From Vreelandella sp031769195 (GTDB lineage Bacteria; Pseudomonadota; Gammaproteobacteria; Pseudomonadales; Halomonadaceae): a stretch of 64,000 nucleotides of DNA. Under the pieces are notes generated by a model that saw only the letters and a program-made list of their open reading frames with translations, searched no databases and was not told the origin of the DNA. The translations under genes were made by a program, and so were the position numbers. Location: positions 62,001 to 126,000 of the forward strand of contig NZ_JAVHNP010000005.1 of assembly GCF_031769195.1 (NCBI RefSeq), in the 5' to 3' direction. Of this stretch, positions 1-7,483 are shown one piece after another; positions within the stretch are counted from its first letter, which is position 1; each line of letters begins with the position of its first letter.

Positions 1-23
1 CAGCGACACCCTCAACGGCATGA
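1..23 (+). CDS. purM: C-terminal end of purM (partial, runs off left edge)
   Basis: Only the last few codons would be inside the window. A TGA at 21-23 overlaps the purN ATG (20-22) in the ATGA arrangement typical of translationally coupled genes. purM normally lies directly upstream of purN in gammaproteobacteria. The identity is inferred from this context; seven residues cannot identify a protein. Confidence 0.45.
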
Positions 24-724
24 CGCCTGATCCAGTGGGCGCACGCCGCGTGGTGGTTCTGATCTCTGGCAGCGGCAGTAATCTTCAGGCGCTCATTGAT
101 GCGCAGCAGCATGACCGCCTAGGCGGCGAGATCGTTGCGGTGATTTCCAATGAGCCCGATGCCTACGGCTTAAAGCGAGCCAACGAAGCGGGCATTGAGG
201 CAGTCGTTCTTCCCCACCGTGAGTACGATAGCCGCGACGCGTACGACGGGGCGCTGATTAAAGTGATCGAACGCCACGAGCCAGACGTCATTGTTCTAGC
301 GGGCTTTATGCGCATTCTAACGCCGCGTTTCGTACAGCGTTTTATGGGTCGGATGCTGAACATTCACCCTTCGCTGCTACCGGCTTACCAAGGTTTAAAC
401 ACCCATGCTCGGGCGTTAGCCGATGGCGCCTCGCACCACGGCTGCAGCGTCCACTTTGTCACTGAAGAACTCGATGGCGGCCCCGTTGTGCTACAAGCAG
501 AGCTGCAGGTGAGTGTCGATGACACGGTCGAAACGCTAAAAGAGAAAGTCCACGCGCGTGAGCACCTGATCTTCCCCATTGCGGTGCAGTGGTTCTTAGA
601 AGGCCGATTGCAGTACACCGCTGACGGCGCCACCATGGACAGCCACCCGCTCCCACCTCACGGCATGCGTCTTTCCCATGCCGACGCCGCCGAAGAGCTG
701 GATGAAGAGGTAGACGACGCTTAA
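20..724 (+). CDS. purN: Phosphoribosylglycinamide formyltransferase (GAR transformylase)
   Basis: Transfers a formyl group from 10-formyltetrahydrofolate to GAR, the third step of de novo purine synthesis in the cytoplasm. The 234-residue product has the N-terminal phosphate-binding GSGSN motif (about 17-21). The family catalytic triad appears as N114 and H116 in the NIHPSLLP block and D152 in ELDGG. It is slightly longer than E. coli PurN (212 aa) because of a short N-terminal extension and an acidic C-terminal tail. The start overlaps a preceding TGA, which suggests coupling to purM. It is followed by a strong hairpin terminator shared with the convergent dcd gene. Confidence 0.96.
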   Translation: MTPDPVGARRVVVLISGSGSNLQALIDAQQHDRLGGEIVAVISNEPDAYGLKRANEAGIEAVVLPHREYDSRDAYDGALIKVIERHEPDVIVLAGFMRILTPRFVQRFMGRMLNIHPSLLPAYQGLNTHARALADGASHHGCSVHFVTEELDGGPVVLQAELQVSVDDTVETLKEKVHAREHLIFPIAVQWFLEGRLQYTADGATMDSHPLPPHGMRLSHADAAEELDEEVDDA

Positions 725-785
725 CGCCCTAACGGCCCCTTTATGGGGCCATTCAGCGCAGAATGGATCCGTCTTCAGCGTCAAC

Positions 786-825
786 AAAAACGCCTTGCCG
801 CATTACTGCGGCAAGGCGTTTTTTA
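786..825. terminator. Bidirectional Rho-independent terminator between purN and dcd
   Basis: A near-perfect stem (CGCCTTGCCGC / GCGGCAAGGCG with an ATTACT-type loop) is flanked by A-rich sequence on the left and a T-run on the right. It can therefore terminate purN on the plus strand and the mrp-dcd transcript on the minus strand. Confidence 0.9.
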
Positions 826-839
826 CTATCAGCGCTACA

Positions 840-1406
840 TCAGGTACGCGGCAGCGTCACACCGCGCTGGCCCATGTACTTGCCTCCTCGGTCTTTATAG
901 GAGGTTTCACACACCTCATCAGACTCTAGGAACAACATCTGAGCCACACCCTCGTGGGCATAAATTTTCGCGGGCAGGTTCGTGGTGTTAGAGAACTCCA
1001 GCGTTACGTGCCCTTCCCACTCCGGCTCCAACGGCGTCACGTTGACGATAATACCGCAACGCGCATAGGTCGATTTACCCAGACAAATGGTCAGCACATT
1101 ACGCGGAATACGGAAGTACTCAACGGTCCGCGCGAGTGCAAAGGAGTTAGGCGGAATAATGCAGACATCGCCCTTCACATCGACAAAGCTCTTATCATCG
1201 AAAGCTTTAGGATCCACAATCGCCGAGTGAATGTTGGTAAACACCTTAAACTCATCGGCGCAGCGCACGTCGTAGCCATAGCTGGAGGTGCCGTAGGAAA
1301 TCACGCGCTGATCGTTCACATAGCGAACCTGCTCTGCCTCGAACGGCTCGATCATGGCATCGCTTTGCGCCATCCGGCGAATCCACTTGTCTGATTTAAT
1401 GCTCAT
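840..1406 (-). CDS. dcd: dCTP deaminase
   Basis: Deaminates dCTP to dUTP, feeding dTMP synthesis. The 188 residues match the family length (E. coli 193). The translation carries SSYGYDVR (about 41-48), GKSTYARCG around R115, and the catalytic-glutamate block LEPEWEGHVTLEFSN, with the glutamate near 137. The C-terminal GGKYMGQRGVTLPR segment that closes over the nucleotide is present. Eleven bases separate it from the upstream apbC gene, so the two probably share a transcript. Confidence 0.96.
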   Translation of the reverse strand: MSIKSDKWIRRMAQSDAMIEPFEAEQVRYVNDQRVISYGTSSYGYDVRCADEFKVFTNIHSAIVDPKAFDDKSFVDVKGDVCIIPPNSFALARTVEYFRIPRNVLTICLGKSTYARCGIIVNVTPLEPEWEGHVTLEFSNTTNLPAKIYAHEGVAQMLFLESDEVCETSYKDRGGKYMGQRGVTLPRT

Positions 1407-1417
1407 CGGTTACTTCA

Positions 1418-2218
1418 TCACTCGCTAAAAGAAATCGTAGGGCCGCCACTTTGGCTGGCACTGACAGATTGCGCTACTTTACTGGCAATCTCTGCAAAGG
1501 TACGGCTGACCGAGCTATCCGGTTCGGAAATAACGCTCGGACGTCCAGAGTCTGCCAGCTCGCGAATCGACAGTGTCAGCGGCAAGCGCCCTAATACCGT
1601 TGTGTCGTACTCATCCGCGATGCGATCGCCACCACCGGTGCCAAAAATGGCGGCTTCATGACCGCATTTTTCACAGTGATAAAGACTCATGTTTTCAACC
1701 ACGCCCAACACCGGCACGTTCACTTTACGGAACATTTCGATGCCTTTACGGGCATCCAGCAGCGCGATGTCTTGGGGGGTGGTCACAATCACCGCACCGG
1801 CAACCGGTACTTTTTGTGCCAACGTGAGCTGAATGTCACCAGTACCGGGCGGCATATCAATCAACAGAAAATCGAGATTGTCCCACTGGGTTTGCGTCAG
1901 CATTTGTTGGAAAGCGCCCACCACCATCGGGCCACGCCACACCATGGCTTCGCGCGTATTCACCATAAACGCCATCGACATTGCCTGGATGCCGTGGGCT
2001 TCTAGCGGCAGAAACTTATTATCCGCAGCGGCCTGAGGGCGAACACCCTCTTTAACACCCAGCATCTGCGCTTGGCTAGGGCCATAGATATCAGCATCAA
2101 GTACACCCACGCGATAGCCTTGCGCGGCCAGCGCCAGCGCTAAATTAACCGTAACTGTGGATTTACCCACGCCACCTTTGCCAGAGGCCACTGCCACAAT
2201 ATGTTTTACACCATCCAT
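1418..2218 (-). CDS. apbC: Iron-sulfur cluster carrier ATPase (Mrp/ApbC/Ind1 family)
   Basis: A P-loop ATPase thought to bind and deliver Fe-S clusters to apo-proteins. The deviant Walker A GKGGVGKS lies close to the N-terminus. The cluster-binding CxxC appears as YHCEKCG in the C-terminal half, and DMPPGTGD is the family hallmark. The product is the short form, lacking the N-terminal MIP18/DUF59 domain found in E. coli Mrp. The reading frame continues a few codons upstream from a GTG, but the ATG at 2218 is preferred because GGGAG lies 8 nt before it. It is followed closely by dcd. Confidence 0.93.
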   Translation of the reverse strand: MDGVKHIVAVASGKGGVGKSTVTVNLALALAAQGYRVGVLDADIYGPSQAQMLGVKEGVRPQAAADNKFLPLEAHGIQAMSMAFMVNTREAMVWRGPMVVGAFQQMLTQTQWDNLDFLLIDMPPGTGDIQLTLAQKVPVAGAVIVTTPQDIALLDARKGIEMFRKVNVPVLGVVENMSLYHCEKCGHEAAIFGTGGGDRIADEYDTTVLGRLPLTLSIRELADSGRPSVISEPDSSVSRTFAEIASKVAQSVSASQSGGPTISFSE

Positions 2219-2290
2219 CAATGGCACTCCCGTTGTTTGCTTATCGTGAACATGGCATGAATGATACTCCTCACCGGTCTATTTCTAAAC

Positions 2291-2330
2291 CAGCAAACAA
2301 AAGCGGATGTGGGAAATCCCACATCCGCTC
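2291..2330 (-). terminator. Rho-independent terminator after the coiled-coil gene
   Basis: A 12-bp perfect stem (AGCGGATGTGGG / CCCACATCCGCT) has an AAAT loop. Read on the minus strand it is followed by TTTTGTTTG, and it sits between the stop of the coiled-coil gene and the start of apbC. Confidence 0.85.
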
Positions 2331-2367
2331 AAGGTATCAACCGCTCAGTGAAGGGTCAGCGCCGCTC

Positions 2368-3507
2368 TCAGTTGCTGCTTTGCTGGGTCTCTTCAGCCGA
2401 GGAATCTTCACTGTCTGACTGAGCATCATCACCCGCGCTGTCTTGCTCACTTTGCTGGTTTTGCTGCTCACCGGTTAGGTCAGGCACTTCACCCGTTGCA
2501 GGGTCTTCAACGTGAAGGCGCTCATCCAGCGAGGAGAGCTCATCGCGCCACTCGCTCAGCTGCGTTTCTAAACGCGCCAGCTGCTCTTGGCGAGACTCAA
2601 TATCACTTTCTACATTGGCCACTTCCTCACGACCAATATCCAGCGCCACCATCAGGTCATCCATTTCGGTGCGCACTTGGCTCAAGCTCTGCTCTTCTTC
2701 TTCACGCAATTGAGAGAGCGAATCTACCTCAGACTGCAGCGAATCACGCTCACTCATGGCGCTATCACGCTCCTCTTGAAGGCTTTGCAGCTCGCTTTCT
2801 TGGGTCGCGATCTCTTCTTCGAGGGTGGCCAAACGCTCATTGGCATCGCTAACTTGAGTTTCAAGATCGCCAAGTTCCGTTTCAGCCGCGCCCTGCTCCT
2901 CTACCGCTTGCTGTCGCTGCTCCTCAGCTTGCTGGCGCGCGGCTTCTGCCTGTTGGCGAGCCTCTTCAGCGCTTTGCCGTGCTTCCTCAACCTGCTGTAG
3001 CGACGACTGCGCTTCATCGCGTTCGCTCACCACCTGATCACGCTCTTCACGCAGAGCTTCCAGTTCGCTTTCCGCGCTGGCAAGCTTCTCTTCCAGTGCG
3101 GTCACTTCTTGCTGTAGCGTCTCGCGCTGGCTCTCTAACTCCTCAAGACGCGACTGAACGCTGCTGACATCCCCTTGAGCAGATTCAAGACTGGATGCGG
3201 CTTCTGCCTGCTGCTGCTCTAAAGACGCCATTTCATCACGCATGGCCGTCAAATCCGCTTCTGCCTGCTCTACTTCTGATAAACGCTGACTGAGCTGAGC
3301 ATTTTCTTGCTCCGTAGTGGCAAGCTGCCCTTCCAATGTTTCGACGCGCTCTAGATGGGTGCCCGAATTGGATTGCGCCATGATGGCCCAAATCACAGCA
3401 ATCGCGGCGATACCGGCAATCCCCTTCACTCGATTATCTTGAAAGAGCGTTTTCATATCGGGCTTATGGGCAGGTGTGTTCGGATTTGGCTGGTTAACGT
3501 CTGACAT
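2368..3507 (-). CDS. Coiled-coil protein with one N-terminal membrane segment, function unknown
   Basis: I do not recognise a named family. The product (379 aa from the ATG at 3507, with GAGGG 8 nt upstream; an ORF start 17 codons further out has no such signal) begins with a polar, proline-rich segment. A single hydrophobic stretch (GIAGIAAIAVIWAIMA, about 28-45) follows. Then come roughly 280 residues of almost uninterrupted Glu/Gln/Ser/Ala heptads, including a local QQAEAARQQAEE repeat. The tail is very acidic and Ser/Gln-rich. The topology suggests a membrane-anchored periplasmic or cytoplasmic coiled coil, as in SMC-like or TolA-like spacers. It stands alone with its own terminator. Confidence 0.8.
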   Translation of the reverse strand: MSDVNQPNPNTPAHKPDMKTLFQDNRVKGIAGIAAIAVIWAIMAQSNSGTHLERVETLEGQLATTEQENAQLSQRLSEVEQAEADLTAMRDEMASLEQQQAEAASSLESAQGDVSSVQSRLEELESQRETLQQEVTALEEKLASAESELEALREERDQVVSERDEAQSSLQQVEEARQSAEEARQQAEAARQQAEEQRQQAVEEQGAAETELGDLETQVSDANERLATLEEEIATQESELQSLQEERDSAMSERDSLQSEVDSLSQLREEEEQSLSQVRTEMDDLMVALDIGREEVANVESDIESRQEQLARLETQLSEWRDELSSLDERLHVEDPATGEVPDLTGEQQNQQSEQDSAGDDAQSDSEDSSAEETQQSSN

Positions 3508-3659
3508 GCTGCGTCCCTCTTTGCGCTTGGCTGCTGTTATCAGCAGCATTAGTGACAAGTAGCACGATGGTGATTAAATCGTCGTTTTATGAATCTTATC
3601 GTTACTAGCATACACAGCGCAGGTCATAACGCCACCCAGGGGAACATTCAAAACAGCGA

Positions 3660-4511
3660 CTATTGCGTTAAACGTTCATGCTTGCCATCTGAAAACCCCA
3701 CCGCCGTGCCCTGATCTGCTTCGAACCACGAGAGGGTTTGATGGAGCGATACAACGCTGCCAACAATCAGCAAGGTAGGCGGTTTAATATCGCCGTTATA
3801 AAAACCCTCCGGCAGCGTGTTAAGTGAGCCGACATGGGTACGCTGCCGCTGCGTTGTTCCCTGCTCAATCAGCGCTAACGGGGTCGATTCGCTCAACCCG
3901 TGTGCCATCAGCCCTTCACAAATCAAGCTGAGATTACTTAACCCCATATAAAACACTAGCGTCTGACCTGGCTGGGCCAGCGTAGGCCAATCTAAACTTA
4001 GCTCGCCATACTGAAGGTGGCCCGTCACAAACCGTACCGACTGCGCATGATCACGATGAGTGAGCGGAATCCCTGCATAAGCGGCACAACCAGAAGCCGC
4101 GGTAATACCCGGCACAACTTCCACCGGTACACGAGCGGCAACCAGTGTCTCCAGCTCCTCGCCCCCACGCCCGAAAATAAAAGGGTCGCCGCCTTTCAAA
4201 CGAACGACCTGCTTGCCCTGCCACGCCCACGTGACCAATGATTGGTTGATCTCATCTTGGGGAACGCTATGGGAGGAGCGCGCTTTACCAACATAATATC
4301 GCGCCGTGGTGGCGGGTAGTAGCGCCAGTATCTCATCGCTGACCAATCGGTCGTACAGCACAACCTCTGCGCCTATAAGCCGCTTATAAGCTTTTAACGT
4401 CAATAAATCAGGATCCCCTGGACCAGCGCCGATCAAGCTCACGCGACCCTGACATGTCAGGGAGGTATCCGCTGTCTTGGCGTCACCCGTCTGTGATTGC
4501 TGTGTATCCAA
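3660..4511 (-). CDS. cobA: Uroporphyrinogen-III C-methyltransferase
   Basis: Uses two SAM molecules to convert uroporphyrinogen III to precorrin-2, the branch point toward siroheme and cobalamin. Conserved blocks are GRVSLIGAGPGDPDLLTLKA (N-terminal SAM-binding loop), YDRLVS, RLKGGDPFIFGRGGEE, PGITAASGCAAYAGIPLTHR and the HLQYGELSLDW region. It is a stand-alone methyltransferase, not the CysG fusion with dehydrogenase/ferrochelatase. The start is uncertain: the frame opens at a TTG at 4547, but a TTG at 4511 has GGGTGG about 6 nt upstream. A GTG at 4520 is another option. Confidence 0.9.
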   Translation of the reverse strand: MDTQQSQTGDAKTADTSLTCQGRVSLIGAGPGDPDLLTLKAYKRLIGAEVVLYDRLVSDEILALLPATTARYYVGKARSSHSVPQDEINQSLVTWAWQGKQVVRLKGGDPFIFGRGGEELETLVAARVPVEVVPGITAASGCAAYAGIPLTHRDHAQSVRFVTGHLQYGELSLDWPTLAQPGQTLVFYMGLSNLSLICEGLMAHGLSESTPLALIEQGTTQRQRTHVGSLNTLPEGFYNGDIKPPTLLIVGSVVSLHQTLSWFEADQGTAVGFSDGKHERLTQ

Positions 4512-4756
4512 AACGACCACCCAGTGGATTAATAAAAGTTGTAACAATATGTCTTAAAAGCATCAAAACTGAGCAACGCCCTATTTTTGTCCATTTTCGC
4601 GGCATTATGAAAAAAAAGGAATAGATGAAAGATTTTTAATTCCCAAAAAATATTAAAAACCAGGAAATTGTCAGTAAAAGCTTACATATTGTTTACGCTT
4701 TTACCGCTAATCTTCACCGCTAACTTACAACAGGCATAAAAATTGGAGATTCACGC

Positions 4757-5680
4757 ATGCCCGTGAATGACGTACCCGTACCTCCTGTAGCCATTCATCA
4801 GAATGCTGATATGAGTGCCGATACCTTAGTTCCGCATATTCCTGGGGTACTTTTTCAGTTTTTCCGTTCCCATAGCGGCCACATGCACTTCCCTTACCTA
4901 GAGGGCGGAGGCATGGCACTCGCCTATGTGGATAAGCAGCAGTTAGCCACCGACGCCAGCCAACTATTAGAGCAATTAACCGGCAACGACCACCCAAAGG
5001 TGATGTCAGCTATCGAGCGATCCGCGCGCTGGATGCTGCCTCTTAATACGCGTTTCAGGCTGCCTTTTCCTCCAGAAAAGCCGCATTGGATTGCCGTGAG
5101 CGCCAACCCAGAACCCATAGAGTCTGGGGTTCGTTGGAACGGCCTAATGCTGGATATCACCGATCAGGTCATCGAAGAGCAGCGGCTGCGCAAACTATGC
5201 GATACCGACCCGCTCACCAGCTTGCCGAATCGACGCAAACTCATGGTGCAGTTAACCCACCTGACATCATTGAGCACTCGGCACGGCACGCCGCTTTCCA
5301 TCATGATGATCGACATCGATCACTTCAAACAGCTCAATGACCGCTGGGGCCATCTACAGGGAGATAGCGTGCTGAAACAGCTCGCCACCGTGACGCAGTC
5401 ACTGCTTCGCTGTGAAGACATGGTGGCACGATTAGGGGGTGAGGAGTTTATGGTAGTGCTGCCGCTTACCTCGCTGCAGCAATGTCATAAGCTTGCTGAC
5501 CGCTTGCGCCAAACCATTGCAGAGTACGATTTTGGCATGGGACCGGGGAGTGTGACGCTTAGCATTGGCGTGGCAGAGTATCGCTGTGGAGAGCCCATGG
5601 TGAGTCTGATTGAGCGAGCTGACCGAGCGTTATATAGCGCAAAGGATGTTGGTCGAGACTGCGTCTGCCTTCTACCTTAA
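4757..5680 (+). CDS. Diguanylate cyclase (PAS-like sensor + GGDEF domain)
   Basis: Predicted to make cyclic di-GMP from two GTP. The C-terminal half (about 140-305) is a complete GGDEF domain: DPLTSLPNRRK, the metal-site aspartate in MIDIDHFKQLND, the active-site signature GGEEF and SIGVAEY. An RxxD inhibitory site (RCED) lies exactly five residues before GGEEF, so product inhibition is expected. The N-terminal half (about 20-135) resembles a PAS domain ending in the typical DITDQVIEEQRLRK linker. No membrane segments were seen. GGAG precedes the ATG. An AT-rich 245-bp gap separates it from the divergent cobA gene. Confidence 0.9.
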   Translation: MPVNDVPVPPVAIHQNADMSADTLVPHIPGVLFQFFRSHSGHMHFPYLEGGGMALAYVDKQQLATDASQLLEQLTGNDHPKVMSAIERSARWMLPLNTRFRLPFPPEKPHWIAVSANPEPIESGVRWNGLMLDITDQVIEEQRLRKLCDTDPLTSLPNRRKLMVQLTHLTSLSTRHGTPLSIMMIDIDHFKQLNDRWGHLQGDSVLKQLATVTQSLLRCEDMVARLGGEEFMVVLPLTSLQQCHKLADRLRQTIAEYDFGMGPGSVTLSIGVAEYRCGEPMVSLIERADRALYSAKDVGRDCVCLLP

Positions 5681-5707
5681 TAGGTAAACATAGCGAAGAG
5701 GTGACCC

Positions 5708-6046
5708 ATGACCACGCTCGCTCATACGCCATGCGAACCCTGTAGTGGCAATGTTATACCGCTCTCTTATGAGGCATGCCAGGCTCATCTTAAGGCGCTT
5801 CCAGAGTGGCAGATTATCGAGCACGATGGCATCATGAAGCTGACGAGACAATTCACGTTTCGTAACTTTGCCGATGCGATGGCGTTTAGCCAGCGGGTTG
5901 GTAATGTCGCAGAGCAGGCTGGCCATCACCCGATATTGGTGACCGAATGGGGCAAAAATACCGTCACCTGGTGGTCCCATGAAATAAAAGGCCTGCATCT
6001 TAATGACTTCATTCTTGCCGCCAGAACCGACGAGGTAGCCGAATAA
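5708..6046 (+). CDS. phhB: Pterin-4a-carbinolamine dehydratase
   Basis: Recycles the 4a-hydroxy-tetrahydropterin formed by aromatic amino acid hydroxylases. The 112-residue product has the signature AGHHPILVTEWGKNTVTWWSHEIKGL, shown here only as its key residues: the catalytic pair H73-H74 followed by P75, and a downstream conserved histidine replaced within the WSHE context. GAGGTG precedes the ATG. Its stop codon abuts the ATG of the aromatic aminotransferase, a phhB-phhC arrangement like the Pseudomonas phh operon. The phenylalanine hydroxylase gene phhA is not adjacent. Confidence 0.93.
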   Translation: MTTLAHTPCEPCSGNVIPLSYEACQAHLKALPEWQIIEHDGIMKLTRQFTFRNFADAMAFSQRVGNVAEQAGHHPILVTEWGKNTVTWWSHEIKGLHLNDFILAARTDEVAE

Positions 6047-7237
6047 ATGTTTGAGCAAATTGAGCGAGTCCCTGGGGATGCCATTCTTGGGCTGATCGAA
6101 GCTTTCAAAAAAGATACCAACCCGCAGAAAGTGGACCTGGGTGTTGGCGTATACCGCGACGCCGCTGGCAACACGCCGGTCATGCGTGCCGTCAAGGAAG
6201 CAGAAGCTCGCCTGCTCAAGAATGAAACCACCAAAACCTATATTGGTTCTCACGGTGCCCCGGCCTACGGCGAAGCCGTTCTTCCTATGGTATTGGGTGC
6301 TAACTCCCCGGTACTGAGCGCTAAGCGTGCCAGCGCCACCCAGTCTCCTGGCGGCACCGGCGCCCTGCGCCTGGCGGCAGACTTTGTGGCCAGCCAATTG
6401 CCGGGTAAAGGCATTTGGGTCAGCGACCCTACGTGGCCGAACCACCACGGTATCTTTACCTCAGCCGGTATTGAGCTGCACAAATACCCTTACGTCGATG
6501 CCGATAACCGCCTTGATTTTGATGGCATGTTGGCAGCGTTGAAAAAGATTCCCGAAGGCGACGTGGTCGTACTGCACGCCTGCTGCCACAACCCCACAGG
6601 CTTTGATCTTTCTCAGCAGCAGTGGCAAGAAGTGATGGAGGTATTGAAAGAGCGCCAGCTACTGCCGCTGATTGATTTCGCTTATCAGGGCTTTGGTGAA
6701 GGCTTAGACGAAGATGCCTATGGCGTGCGTCTGCTGGCTGAAAACCTGGACGAAGTGATCATTACCAGCTCCTGCTCAAAGAACTTTGGCATTTACTGCG
6801 AGCGTACTGGCTGCTTGATTTTAGTGGCAAAAGACGCCGAGCAGATGGAAAACGTCCGTTCGCAGGCGGCTATTGTGGCTCGTGAGAACTACTCCAACCC
6901 GCCCGCTCACGGCGGCGCGATTGTCAGCGAGATCCTTCACGACGCTGAGCTCTCCGCCATGTGGCGCGAAGAGCTGACTGAAATGCGCGACCGTATCAAC
7001 ACGCTGCGTCGCGATTTTGTCGATGCACTGAAGCCCTACGGCCTGGATGAGAAGTACGCCTGCGTTGCTGAACAGCGCGGTATGTTCTCTTACACCGGCC
7101 TAACGCCTGAGCAGGTTGATCGCCTACGCGATGAATTTGGTATCTATATGGTACGTTCTGGCCGCGCTAACGTAGCAGGCTTCTCCCACGAGAACCTCCC
7201 CTACTTAGCCAAAGCGATTGCAGCTGTTAACGACTAA
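6047..7237 (+). CDS. phhC: Aromatic amino acid aminotransferase (PLP fold type I)
   Basis: Transaminates tyrosine/phenylalanine (and often aspartate) with 2-oxoglutarate. The 396 residues match the AspC/TyrB subfamily length. The Schiff-base lysine is K245 in SSCSKNFGIY. Other cofactor residues are N182 in HNPTG, D210 and Y213 in DFAYQG, and R253. The substrate carboxylate-binding arginine lies in the SGRANVAG segment near the C-terminus. The start codon directly follows the phhB stop, so the pair is one transcript. That context favours the aromatic (PhhC/TyrB) role over plain aspartate aminotransferase. A terminator follows at 7258. Confidence 0.93.
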   Translation: MFEQIERVPGDAILGLIEAFKKDTNPQKVDLGVGVYRDAAGNTPVMRAVKEAEARLLKNETTKTYIGSHGAPAYGEAVLPMVLGANSPVLSAKRASATQSPGGTGALRLAADFVASQLPGKGIWVSDPTWPNHHGIFTSAGIELHKYPYVDADNRLDFDGMLAALKKIPEGDVVVLHACCHNPTGFDLSQQQWQEVMEVLKERQLLPLIDFAYQGFGEGLDEDAYGVRLLAENLDEVIITSSCSKNFGIYCERTGCLILVAKDAEQMENVRSQAAIVARENYSNPPAHGGAIVSEILHDAELSAMWREELTEMRDRINTLRRDFVDALKPYGLDEKYACVAEQRGMFSYTGLTPEQVDRLRDEFGIYMVRSGRANVAGFSHENLPYLAKAIAAVND

Positions 7238-7257
7238 CTCAGCAGCGTGTGATCGTA

Positions 7258-7285
7258 ACGCCCAGGCAACTGCCTGGGCGTTTTC
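7258..7285 (+). terminator. Rho-independent terminator after phhBC
   Basis: A perfect GC-rich stem (CGCCCAGGCA / TGCCTGGGCG) is followed by TTTTCG, 20 bp past the aminotransferase stop codon. Confidence 0.88.
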
Positions 7286-7346
7286 GTTGGCAACAACTTT
7301 ATGATGAAAAACCTATAACCTAATCAACCCCTTGGCCAAGTTTGTG

Positions 7347-7425
7347 TACAATTGCGCGTTCGCCGCCAGAGCCTGGGGCGCCCGTGCGGCGTCCGTTGCA
7401 AAGCAACGCTTGACCGATTAGTCAA
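7347..7425 (+). promoter_or_regulatory. Structured 5' leader (three hairpins) before the NCS2 permease
   Basis: A TACAAT -10-like box at 7347-7352 is followed by three consecutive stems: CGCCGC/GCGGCG (7361-7391), CGTTGC/GCAACG (7394-7408) and TTGAC/GTCAA (7410-7425). The permease ATG lies about 58 nt further on. The organisation would suit a regulatory leader or riboswitch of a purine-transport gene. I could not match it to a known riboswitch consensus by eye. Confidence 0.4.
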
Positions 7426-7483
7426 ACCTTCGGCACACTCAGCGTAGCCTTGTATACAACACACCATAACCAAGAGGCATAAC

